64,000 nucleotides of DNA from positions 1 to 64,000 of the forward strand of contig NZ_DGIR01000049.1 of assembly GCF_002386445.1 (NCBI RefSeq), given 5' to 3'. Under the pieces are notes generated by a model that ran no database searches, was not told where the DNA came from, and was given only the letters and a program-made list of their open reading frames with translations. Shown in pieces: positions 8,785 to 15,438 of the stretch. Positions within the stretch are counted from its first letter, which is position 1, and each line of letters begins with the position of its first letter. The translations under genes were made by a program, and so were the position numbers. The stretch is from Pseudomonas sp. UBA4617. GTDB taxonomy: Bacteria; Pseudomonadota; Gammaproteobacteria; Pseudomonadales; Pseudomonadaceae.

Positions 8785-8896
8785 GTAGGCGCAGCCGTGG
8801 ATCGCGATGGACTGCGCAGCAGCCTGCGCAATTTCAGCTGTACATGGCACCGGGCCGCATTGCGGCCCTGTCGCGACACCAAGCCGCTCCTAAAGA
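8785..8896. repeat. REP-like palindromic elements
   Basis: Contains GGGCCGC-ATT-GCGGCCC (8852-8868) and the palindrome TGTCGCGACA (8869-8878), followed by the tail AGCCGCTCCTAAAG that resembles the ends of other REPs in this window. A degenerate copy precedes it (about 8785-8840). It follows a gene stop, as these repeats usually do. Confidence 0.65.
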
Positions 8897-9180
8897 CTGT
8901 GCTCTACAGCCCCATCACCTTAAGCATCAGAAACTGTACTACTGTAATGGTGTTTTACCGCTGTAAGCCGCTCCAAATCCTACCCCCCATCCAAAAATGC
9001 ACCAGATATGTGCAGACCGGTACAGTTAAGCCTATTTCGGGTGCAACAGTAGGGTTACACAGTTAACTGAGCCATCGTCTTTCCACTGAACTGTATCTAC
9101 TGTTATGGACGACAGAGGAGGATCATTGGCATCAGTTAAATCACTACCTAATCCCGCCATAAGCGGAAGGATGAAACATC
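8896..9180. promoter_or_regulatory. Repeat-rich control region of the DUF1127 gene
   Basis: A 285-base AT-richer region with at least seven ACTGT/ACAGT pentamers: ACTGT at 8896, 8933, 8941, 9090 and 9099; ACAGT at 9022, 9046 and 9059. Two tight pairs stand out: ACTGT at 8933/8941 spaced 8 bases and at 9090/9099 spaced 9 bases. The same core recurs in a perfect dyad before the DUF2388 operon at 9601-9628. This looks like a cluster of binding sites for one regulator. AGCGGAAGGA at 9161-9171 supplies a ribosome binding site for the next gene. Confidence 0.5.
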
Positions 9181-9396
9181 ATGGAACGTACCCTCAGTTC
9201 CGGTCTGGTTTTTGAAAGCAACGCCCAACAACCCAACGCTTCGCTGCCGCTGCGCGCCCTGTCCACCCTGATGCTGTGGCAGCGCCGCATGGCCAGCCGC
9301 CGTCAACTGGCTCGTCTGGACGCCCGACTGCTGGCCGATGCTGGTATCAGCGAATCGCAGCGTTACGAAGAGCTGAGCAAGCCTTTCTGGCGCTAA
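9181..9396 (+). CDS. DUF1127 domain small protein
   Basis: A 71-residue basic protein. The C-terminal half carries the DUF1127 signature, an arginine-rich helix plus RRQLARLDARLLADAGIS (about residues 40-57). Proteins of this family are small and often highly expressed, and some modulate RNA turnover or phosphate and stress responses in other proteobacteria; the role of this copy is unknown. It has its own strong terminator and a repeat-rich upstream region, so it is probably a single, regulated transcript. Confidence 0.88.
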   Translation: MERTLSSGLVFESNAQQPNASLPLRALSTLMLWQRRMASRRQLARLDARLLADAGISESQRYEELSKPFWR

Positions 9397-9405
9397 GCTC
9401 CGGCT

Positions 9406-9423
9406 TGCCGGCTTCGGCCGGCA
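9406..9423 (+). other. Hairpin with a C(UUCG)G loop
   Basis: TGCCGGC-TTCG-GCCGGCA is a perfect 7-bp stem closed by the very stable UUCG tetraloop. It lies just after the DUF1127 stop codon and before the terminator, so it may protect the 3' end of the mRNA. Confidence 0.6.
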
Positions 9424-9435
9424 CCGCGAATTCTC

Positions 9436-9471
9436 AAAACCCGTCGCAGGAGACTGCGACGGGTTTTTGTT
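9436..9471 (+). terminator. Intrinsic terminator of the DUF1127 gene
   Basis: A perfect 12-bp stem, AACCCGTCGCAG (9438-9449) and CTGCGACGGGTT (9454-9465), with the loop GAGA and a T-rich tail up to 9471. Confidence 0.93.
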
Positions 9472-9600
9472 TGTAAGGCCCATGCTAGAGATTTTACAGG
9501 CATAACCAGTACAGTTCTAATGACTTTAAAATCGAGCAGTACAATTCCCGCTCCACCTTTCATTAAACATCTGGAAACACCAGCGCGTGATACGCTTGGC

Positions 9601-9628
9601 TTAACAGTTTGGTAGAACCCACTGTTAA
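9601..9628. promoter_or_regulatory. Perfect dyad TTAACAGT-N12-ACTGTTAA before the DUF2388 operon
   Basis: An 8-bp perfect inverted repeat with a 12-base spacer, 72 bases upstream of the first DUF2388 gene. The arms contain the same ACTGT core that is repeated in front of the DUF1127 gene, and an isolated ACAGT is at 9511-9515. This suggests a shared regulator. No T tract follows, so it is not a terminator. Confidence 0.55.
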
Positions 9629-9700
9629 AAAGTACCGCGACGAGCTGTGCGAGCGTCCGATAAGCAGAACCACCCGACCCTAGTCCAGGAGTCCACCATC

Positions 9701-10018
9701 ATGTCTCGTAAATACCTGATTGGCGCAGCCCTGATGCTGAGCCTGGCCGGCACCGCAAGCGCCACCAGCTTCGTTGTCACCACTGACGCCGTTGTTGGCG
9801 CGGTGGCCGCTTCCACCGATGCCACTTCCGACATTTCTTCTTCGTTCCGTGACGACAAGATTGTCCAGGCCGCCCGTGACGACGCCGCCAGCTTCGTTGG
9901 CAGCCAGGGCGATATCCGCGGTGCCAAGCTGGAGAGCGCGTTCCTGCACATCCGTTCGCAGATGCCAGCTTTGCAGGCCAGTGACGCACAACTGGCCCAG
10001 GCCATCCTGGCGCTCTGA
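9701..10018 (+). CDS. DUF2388 family secreted protein 1
   Basis: A 105-residue protein with a signal peptide of about 21 residues (cleavage likely after TASA). The mature part carries the DUF2388 signature: an ARDDAASFVGSQGDIRGAKL block at about residues 63-82 and a C-terminal LAQAILAL. The start is the ATG at 9701 with CAGGAG 10-15 bases upstream. It is the first of three tandem paralogues that lead into a DUF4105 gene. The function of the family is not known to me; periplasmic location is inferred from the signal peptide. Confidence 0.88.
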   Translation: MSRKYLIGAALMLSLAGTASATSFVVTTDAVVGAVAASTDATSDISSSFRDDKIVQAARDDAASFVGSQGDIRGAKLESAFLHIRSQMPALQASDAQLAQAILAL

Positions 10019-10102
10019 CCCGACTGATTCGTGCGGCTGTGCCGGTTACCGCCGGCACGGCCGTACGCCGTTGCTCCCACGTTTCCAGCTGTCGTAAAGC
10101 CC

Positions 10103-10396
10103 ATGCGTTATCTGTTGCCGCTGTTGTTCTCCGTTGTTGGCATGGCCAGTGCCCATGCCATGGACACCACCACGCAAGGTCTGGTCATTACAGGCTATGT
10201 CACCAGCCAGGTCACCACCGCACCGTTCGACCGCAAACTGGTCCGCCAGGCCCGCGACGATGCGGCTGCCTTCGTTGCCAGCGACGGCCAGATCCGCGGC
10301 GCGCGGCTTGAGGCAGCACTGCATTCGTTACGCCACCACTGCGCACGGCAGGCTGTCGGCGACCTGGAACTGGCGCAAGCAATTCTCGTCCAATAA
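10103..10396 (+). CDS. DUF2388 family secreted protein 2
   Basis: A 97-residue paralogue of the neighbours on both sides. It has a signal peptide (cleavage near AHA at about residue 19) and the same core, RQARDDAAAFVASDGQIRGA, ending in LELAQAILVQ. The start is the ATG at 10103; an in-frame upstream codon would extend it without homology. It is the shortest and most divergent of the three copies, with HHC near its end replacing the usual proline-rich stretch. It lies 84 bases after copy 1 and is probably in the same operon. Confidence 0.85.
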   Translation: MRYLLPLLFSVVGMASAHAMDTTTQGLVITGYVTSQVTTAPFDRKLVRQARDDAAAFVASDGQIRGARLEAALHSLRHHCARQAVGDLELAQAILVQ

Positions 10397-10430
10397 CTCA
10401 TCTGGCTCCTTGTATTTTCGGAGATGTTCC

Positions 10431-10751
10431 ATGCGTAAACCGCTGATTGCCGCTACCCTCGGCATGCTCCTGCTGGCCGACCTGGCCCAGGCACAAACCC
10501 TGGTGGCCACCAGCAACATCATCGTGCGTGCCTTTGGCCGCTCGATCGATTTCACTTCTGATACCACCACCTCGATCCGCGACTCCAAAGTGGTGCGCGA
10601 AGCCCACGACGACGCTGCCAGCTTCGTTGCAAGCAACGGTGATATCCGCGGCGCCCAGCTCGAGGCAGCCTTCAATACCTTGCGCGAGCGCGTGCCGGAA
10701 GCACGCGGCGCCAGTGACCAGGTACTGGCTGAAGCCATCCTCGCGCTGTGA
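10431..10751 (+). CDS. DUF2388 family secreted protein 3
   Basis: A 106-residue paralogue with a signal peptide (LLLADLAQAQ, cleavage near residue 21), the core EAHDDAASFVASNGDIRGAQ and a C-terminal LAEAILAL. GGAG lies 7-10 bases before the ATG at 10431. Its stop overlaps the GTG start of the large DUF4105 gene in a GTGA junction, so the two are translationally coupled. That coupling is the best evidence that DUF2388 proteins work with the DUF4105 protein. Confidence 0.88.
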   Translation: MRKPLIAATLGMLLLADLAQAQTLVATSNIIVRAFGRSIDFTSDTTTSIRDSKVVREAHDDAASFVASNGDIRGAQLEAAFNTLRERVPEARGASDQVLAEAILAL

Positions 10752-12703
10752 ACCGCGTGCGCGCCTGGCTGCTCGGCTGCGCCCTGACGCTGCTCGGCAC
10801 GCCCGCCCTGGCCGACCTGCAGCTCGAGCTGCAGGCGTCCGGCCTTGATTCGCAACAAACCAAAGCTACCCAGGCTCTGCTCGACGAGGCCCTGGGCAAG
10901 CTCCCACCCCGCTTCAAGCAACAGCTGGACCGCCGCGTGCGGGTCAGCTGGAGCTACAACATGCCGGCCGACGCCTATGGTCAGGCATCGCTGGTCTCTA
11001 CCCTGGAGCTCAATCGTCGCCTGCTGCCCAGCCTCGCTGATGGCAGTGCTGCCAGCGAACGTACCAACCGCCCGCATGGCACGGTGCGTGAAGAACTGCT
11101 GGCCACCGTGCTGCACGAGCTCACCCATATCTACGACCGCTCCCGGCTATGGCCTAGCGCCGTAAGCTCGCTGATTGCCCGTTGCAAACGCCAGCAAGCC
11201 ACGCTCGGCAAGATCGGCCTGCCCGAGGTATGTCGTGGCCAGGCAGAGCGTCGCTTCACCCTCAGCGACGATCCGCGCCTGCTCGACCTGGCCGGCTGGC
11301 AGCAATACGTGGGCCGACGCGGCGAGCGCGAGCAGCACAATGGCCAGTTCGTGCGCAGCCCGGACAGCTATGAGCTGACCAACCCCAAGGAATACATCGC
11401 GGTCAACATGGAGTATTTCCTCCTCGACCCGAGCTACGGTTGCCGCCGCCCGGCACTGAACCAGTACCTGCGCGAGCACTTTGGCTGGGCACCGCAACAG
11501 GACACCTGCGCCAAAGGCCTGCCGTTCATCAATGCCGGCAGCGATTTCGCCCGCCAGCCACTCGGCGAGATTGACCCTGAGCGGGTCTATGAAGTGGATT
11601 ATCTGCTGGCTGAAGCCAACCAGAACCTGGTCAGCCGCTGGGGCCACAGCATGTTGCGCCTGGTTATCTGCAAGCCAGGGCGCCCACGCGGGCCGGACTG
11701 TCGCCTCGACCTCGACCAGAGCCTGGTGTTGTCGTACCGCGCCTTCGTCAATGACGTGCAGCTGTCGAGCTGGGACGGCCTCGTCGGTGCCTACCCGTCG
11801 CGGTTGTTCGTGCTGCCGCTGGGTCAGGTGGTCGACGAGTACACCAAGACCGAACTGCGCAGCCTGGCCTCGGTGCCCCTGCGGCTCAGCCGGGAGGAAA
11901 TAGAGAACCTGGTACGCCAGGCCGCCGAAATGCACTGGAGTTATGACGGCAATTACTGGTTCCTGTCCAACAACTGCGCAGTGGAGTCGTTGAAACTGCT
12001 GCGCAGCGGCACTGCCAACCCGCGCCTGAACGACCTCGACAGCATCATGCCCAACGGCTTGCTGGCGGTGCTCAAGGGTAGGGGGCTGGCTGATACCAGC
12101 GTGCTCGACGACCCGCGCGAGGCGCTGCGCCTCGGCTACCGTTTCGACTCCTACCGCGACCGTTACCAGGCCATGTTCGAGGTATTGAAGAAGCAGTTGC
12201 CCATCAGGCAGGACACGGTCGAAGACTGGCTGGCGCTCGACGCTGAACAACGGCGGGCCTGGTTCCCGCAGGCCGACCTGCGCACCAGCGCCGCCTTGCT
12301 GCTGCTTGAGCAGGCCAGCCTGCGCCGGCAATTGCTGATGGCCCAGGACGAGGTCAAGCAGCGTTACCTGAATGCTGCTGCGCTCAAGGACGGCAGCATC
12401 AGCAAGGCCGACGCCACCCTGAGGCAGATGCTCGCCAATAGTGGCTTCCTCAGCCGCCCGGCAGAGCTGCTCGACGCCCAGGGCTACGGGCTGCCGCAAC
12501 CGCAGGAGCGCAAGCACCTGGAGCGAGTCAGCAGCGAGCGGCAGGCGCAGCTGTTGCGCTTGAGCACCAACCTGGACAAAGAGGTGAGGGCGCTGCTGGA
12601 ACCGTCGCGGGCCAGGGAAATTGCCGCCGTCGAAGCCAACGTAAAAAAGATCGGCGAGCATTTGCGGACATTGCACAAGGCTGCGGGTGGTCTGCAGTTA
12701 TGA
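10748..12703 (+). CDS. DUF4105 domain envelope protein with an HELTH metal-binding motif
   Basis: A 651-residue protein with a signal peptide (cleavage near ALA, residue 22). The N-terminal third contains HELTH at residues 123-127, the zinc signature HExxH of metallopeptidases. The middle carries the DUF4105 domain: WGHSMLRL with His300, and FLSNNCAVESLKLL with Cys410. The C-terminal part is helical and rich in charged residues. The start is GTG at 10748, overlapping the DUF2388 copy 3 stop by four bases. A secreted or periplasmic hydrolase is plausible, but no substrate is known and the second half of the zinc site is not obvious. It is the last gene of the operon. Confidence 0.85.
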   Translation: MNRVRAWLLGCALTLLGTPALADLQLELQASGLDSQQTKATQALLDEALGKLPPRFKQQLDRRVRVSWSYNMPADAYGQASLVSTLELNRRLLPSLADGSAASERTNRPHGTVREELLATVLHELTHIYDRSRLWPSAVSSLIARCKRQQATLGKIGLPEVCRGQAERRFTLSDDPRLLDLAGWQQYVGRRGEREQHNGQFVRSPDSYELTNPKEYIAVNMEYFLLDPSYGCRRPALNQYLREHFGWAPQQDTCAKGLPFINAGSDFARQPLGEIDPERVYEVDYLLAEANQNLVSRWGHSMLRLVICKPGRPRGPDCRLDLDQSLVLSYRAFVNDVQLSSWDGLVGAYPSRLFVLPLGQVVDEYTKTELRSLASVPLRLSREEIENLVRQAAEMHWSYDGNYWFLSNNCAVESLKLLRSGTANPRLNDLDSIMPNGLLAVLKGRGLADTSVLDDPREALRLGYRFDSYRDRYQAMFEVLKKQLPIRQDTVEDWLALDAEQRRAWFPQADLRTSAALLLLEQASLRRQLLMAQDEVKQRYLNAAALKDGSISKADATLRQMLANSGFLSRPAELLDAQGYGLPQPQERKHLERVSSERQAQLLRLSTNLDKEVRALLEPSRAREIAAVEANVKKIGEHLRTLHKAAGGLQL

Positions 12704-12718
12704 TGGTTGCCGTACTAG

Positions 12719-12745
12719 GCTCTTCGCGGGTTCCCCCGCGTAAGC
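12719..12745. repeat. REP-like palindrome
   Basis: GCTCTTCGCGGG-TTC-CCCCGCG is the core of the CGCGGGT-type REP found several times in this window. It lies 16 bases after the DUF4105 stop. Confidence 0.55.
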
Positions 12746-12935
12746 ACCAGCAAAGCAGCACCCGGCTCACAGGTTCACTTGGCCCGCACCTGCGGTCATA
12801 TCCTGCATTCCCCTACCTCCCGTCGCCTTTGCTGCGGCGAAAGCTGGCTGAAAGCTTGCCCTCATAGGATAGCCACCACTACCGGCAGCAGACCGGTCAG
12901 CCAGGGCACCGGTAACTACCGAGCCCGGCCCGATC

Positions 12936-12946
12936 AACAACAACAA
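12936..12946 (+). promoter_or_regulatory. Crc/Hfq-type CA motif in the citrate transporter leader
   Basis: AACAACAACAA matches the AAnAAnAA catabolite-activity motif that Crc and Hfq bind in Pseudomonas mRNAs. It sits just before a short leader reading frame (12958-13026) and about 130 bases before the transporter start. Repression of citrate uptake during growth on preferred substrates is the expected effect. Confidence 0.6.
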
Positions 12947-12957
12947 TGGTGACTCCG

Positions 12958-13026
12958 ATGTACGCTTGTGCCCGCCTTTACGCAATTCCTCTCCGCATGC
13001 TCCCTGTGCAGCGCCCGACGCGCTGA
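12958..13026 (+). CDS. Possible 22-residue leader peptide before the citrate transporter gene
   Basis: A short open frame starts with ATG at 12958, preceded by GGTGA five bases upstream and by the CA motif. It would encode MYACARLYAIPLRML plus seven more residues, and stops 49 bases before the transporter ATG. Nothing in the peptide identifies a function. It could be chance; the case for it is that the Crc-type site covers its start region rather than that of the transporter. Confidence 0.3.
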   Translation: MYACARLYAIPLRMLPVQRPTR

Positions 13027-13074
13027 CCCGCCCGAATCGACTTCCTTTCGCCGCGCCACGCCTGGAGTATTGCC

Positions 13075-14382
13075 ATGCTGACCTTCCTCGGCTTTGCCAT
13101 GGTCATCACCTTCATGTACCTGATCATGACCAAGCGCCTGTCGGCCTTGATCGCGTTGATCCTGGTACCGATCCTGTTCGCCCTGTTCGGCGGCTTTTCC
13201 GCCAAGATCGGCCCCATGATGCTCGAGGGCATCAGCAAGCTCGCGCCTACCGGCGTAATGCTGATGTTCGCCATTCTCTATTTCGCCCTGATGATCGACT
13301 CCGGCCTGTTCGACCCGGCCGTGCGCAAGATCCTCAAGCTGGTCAAGGGTGACCCGCTGAAAGTCTCCATAGGCACCGCCGTGCTGGCTCTGGTGGTCTC
13401 GCTGGACGGTGACGGCGCCACCACCTACATGATCTGCTGTGCCGCCATGCTGCCCATGTACAGCCGCCTGGGCATGAGCCCGCGGATCATGGCCGGCCTG
13501 ATCATCCTGGCAGGGGGGGTGATGAACATGACCCCGTGGGGCGGCCCGACCGCCCGTGCCGCCAGCGCCCTGCATGTGGACCCGTCGGACATCTTCGTGC
13601 CGATGATCCCGGCAATGCTGTTCGGGGTCCTGGCGATCCTGGCCATCGCCTACCTGTACGGCAAGCGCGAGCGTGCCCGCCTGGGTGAACTGCATCTGCC
13701 CACCGACGACATCGACCACAGCGAAATCACCGTTTCACAGTACCCGGATGCCCGCCGGCCGAAACTGCTGTACTTCAACGGCGCCCTGACCGCCGCGCTG
13801 ATGGCGGCGCTGATCGCCGGCGTGCTGCCGCTGCCGGTGCTGTTCATGATCGCCTTCAGCATTGCCATGATCGTCAATTATCCTTGCCTGCAGCAGCAGA
13901 AGGACCGCATCGCCGCCCACGCCGGCAGCGTGCTGGCTGTCACCGGGCTGATCTTTGCCGCCGGGATCTTCACCGGCATCCTGTCAGGCACCGGCATGGT
14001 CGACGCCATGTCCAAGAGCCTGCTGGCGGTCATCCCCGAAGCGCTCGGCCCCTACCTGGCGGTGATCACCGCGATCGTGAGCATGCCGTTCACCTTCTTC
14101 ATGTCCAACGACGCGTTCTACTACGGCGTGTTGCCAGTACTGGCCGAAGCCGCCAGCCATTACGGCATCAGCCCGGTGGAAATGGCCCGTGCATCGATCG
14201 TCGGGCAGCCGGTACACCTGCTCAGCCCCCTGGTACCCTCCACCTACCTGCTGGTAGCCCTGGCCGGCATCGAGTTCGGTGATCATCAGCGCTTCACCTT
14301 GAAGTGGGCAGTGCTGGTGTGCCTGTGCATAATGATCGCCGCGCTGCTGATGGGGATTTTCCCGCTGTTCAGTAGTCTTTAA
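13075..14382 (+). CDS. Citrate transporter, CitMHS family
   Basis: A 435-residue inner-membrane secondary transporter with about 12 hydrophobic segments. The family features are clear: LDGDGATTYMICCAAMLPMY near residue 105-125, NMTPWGGPTARAASAL near residue 147-162, and a second half with MSNDAFYYG near 343. CitMHS proteins import citrate complexed with Mg2+ or another divalent metal, in symport with protons. GGAG lies about 10 bases before the ATG. It is a single gene, followed by a hairpin. The leader with a Crc-type motif points to catabolite repression. Confidence 0.93.
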   Translation: MLTFLGFAMVITFMYLIMTKRLSALIALILVPILFALFGGFSAKIGPMMLEGISKLAPTGVMLMFAILYFALMIDSGLFDPAVRKILKLVKGDPLKVSIGTAVLALVVSLDGDGATTYMICCAAMLPMYSRLGMSPRIMAGLIILAGGVMNMTPWGGPTARAASALHVDPSDIFVPMIPAMLFGVLAILAIAYLYGKRERARLGELHLPTDDIDHSEITVSQYPDARRPKLLYFNGALTAALMAALIAGVLPLPVLFMIAFSIAMIVNYPCLQQQKDRIAAHAGSVLAVTGLIFAAGIFTGILSGTGMVDAMSKSLLAVIPEALGPYLAVITAIVSMPFTFFMSNDAFYYGVLPVLAEAASHYGISPVEMARASIVGQPVHLLSPLVPSTYLLVALAGIEFGDHQRFTLKWAVLVCLCIMIAALLMGIFPLFSSL

Positions 14383-14402
14383 TAAACGCGTATTACCCTA
14401 AC

Positions 14403-14437
14403 GCGACGTGCCCGGGTATGGGCACGTCGCCTTTATC
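14403..14437 (+). terminator. Hairpin between the citrate transporter and the TerC gene
   Basis: A perfect 11-bp stem GCGACGTGCCC (14403-14413) and GGGCACGTCGC (14420-14430) with the loop GGGTAT, followed by CTTTATC. The T tract is poor, so termination may be partial. It ends 23 bases before the next start codon. Confidence 0.65.
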
Positions 14438-14453
14438 GTTCGAAGGAAAACAC

Positions 14454-15224
14454 ATGGAATGGCTGACCAGCCCGGAAATCTGGGTTGCCTTTTTCACCCT
14501 TACCGCGCTTGAGATCGTCCTCGGTATCGACAACATCATCATGATCTCTATCCTGGTCAGCCGCATGCCCAAGCACATGCAGCCGCGCACCCGGATCTTC
14601 GGCCTCGCCCTGGCCATGGTCACCCGCATCATGTTGCTGCTGTCGATCACTTGGGTCATGCGCCTTACCGCCGACCTGTTCGAGGTATTCGGCCAAGGCA
14701 TTTCCGGGCGTGACCTGATTCTGTTCTTCGGTGGTCTGTTCCTGCTGTGGAAAAGCTCGCAAGAGATCTATCACGGCCTGGAAGGCGAGGACGAGGACGC
14801 TGAAGAGCCGAAAGGGGCGGGTGGCAAGTTCTTCTATACCATCATCCAGATCGCCATCATCGATATCGTGTTCTCGCTGGACTCGGTCATTACCGCAGTC
14901 GGCATGGTATCCCACGTACCGGTGATGATCGCCGCCATCGTCGTCGCGGTGCTGGTAATGATGCTGTGCGCTGGCACCATCAGCGAATTCATCGACAAGC
15001 ACCCGTCCTTGAAGATGCTCGCACTGTCGTTCCTGATCGTGGTCGGTACCGTCCTGATCGCCGAATCTTTCGACGTGCACGTGCCGAAGGGCTACGTCTA
15101 CTTCGCCATGGCATTCTCGCTGGCGGTGGAAGCCATCAACATTCGCATGCGCACCGCACTGGCCCGCAAGGAAGGCAAAGCGCATGAGCCGGTGAAACTG
15201 CGCAAGGATATTCCGGGTCAATAA
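14454..15224 (+). CDS. TerC family integral membrane protein
   Basis: A 256-residue membrane protein with about seven segments. The conserved acidic motifs lie inside membrane helices: LEIVLGIDNIIMIS at about residues 19-32 and DIVFSLDSVITAVGM near 138-152. TerC/YkoY-type proteins have been linked to manganese efflux and metalation of secreted enzymes in other bacteria, and to tellurite resistance; no tellurite cluster is present here. A charged loop near residue 107-118 is rich in Glu/Asp. The start is the ATG at 14454, after CGAAGGAAAA. Confidence 0.92.
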   Translation: MEWLTSPEIWVAFFTLTALEIVLGIDNIIMISILVSRMPKHMQPRTRIFGLALAMVTRIMLLLSITWVMRLTADLFEVFGQGISGRDLILFFGGLFLLWKSSQEIYHGLEGEDEDAEEPKGAGGKFFYTIIQIAIIDIVFSLDSVITAVGMVSHVPVMIAAIVVAVLVMMLCAGTISEFIDKHPSLKMLALSFLIVVGTVLIAESFDVHVPKGYVYFAMAFSLAVEAINIRMRTALARKEGKAHEPVKLRKDIPGQ

Positions 15225-15245
15225 GCTCAGGAAGCGCAGTACGGT

Positions 15246-15270
15246 AAGGGCCCTGCGGGGCCCTTTTTTT
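15246..15270 (+). terminator. Intrinsic terminator of the TerC gene
   Basis: Stem AAGGGCCC and GGGCCCTT around the loop TGCG, running into seven T (15264-15270). It lies 21 bases past the stop codon. Confidence 0.92.
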
Positions 15271-15438
15271 CATGCCGGAAATGATTCATTGCCAGCGTGT
15301 TTCAAATAAATGGCAGCCATGCGAAGCTGGCGACAGCTACGCAAAACGACTAAAGCTTTGAGTGAGCGCTGAAATTTCTTCAACCGCTCGCGCTTCATCT
15401 CTTGGCTCGCTGGGCCAATGTATCAGGGGGCCGTCGCC

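Noticed and set aside
8896..9103. ACTGT repeats considered as a CRISPR array
   Set aside because: The units are only five bases with irregular spacing and mixed orientation; no 25-40 base repeat or cas gene is present.
11147..12676. 509-codon frame opposite the DUF4105 gene
   Set aside because: The forward gene has a signal peptide, conserved motifs and coupling to its neighbour; the reverse frame has none.
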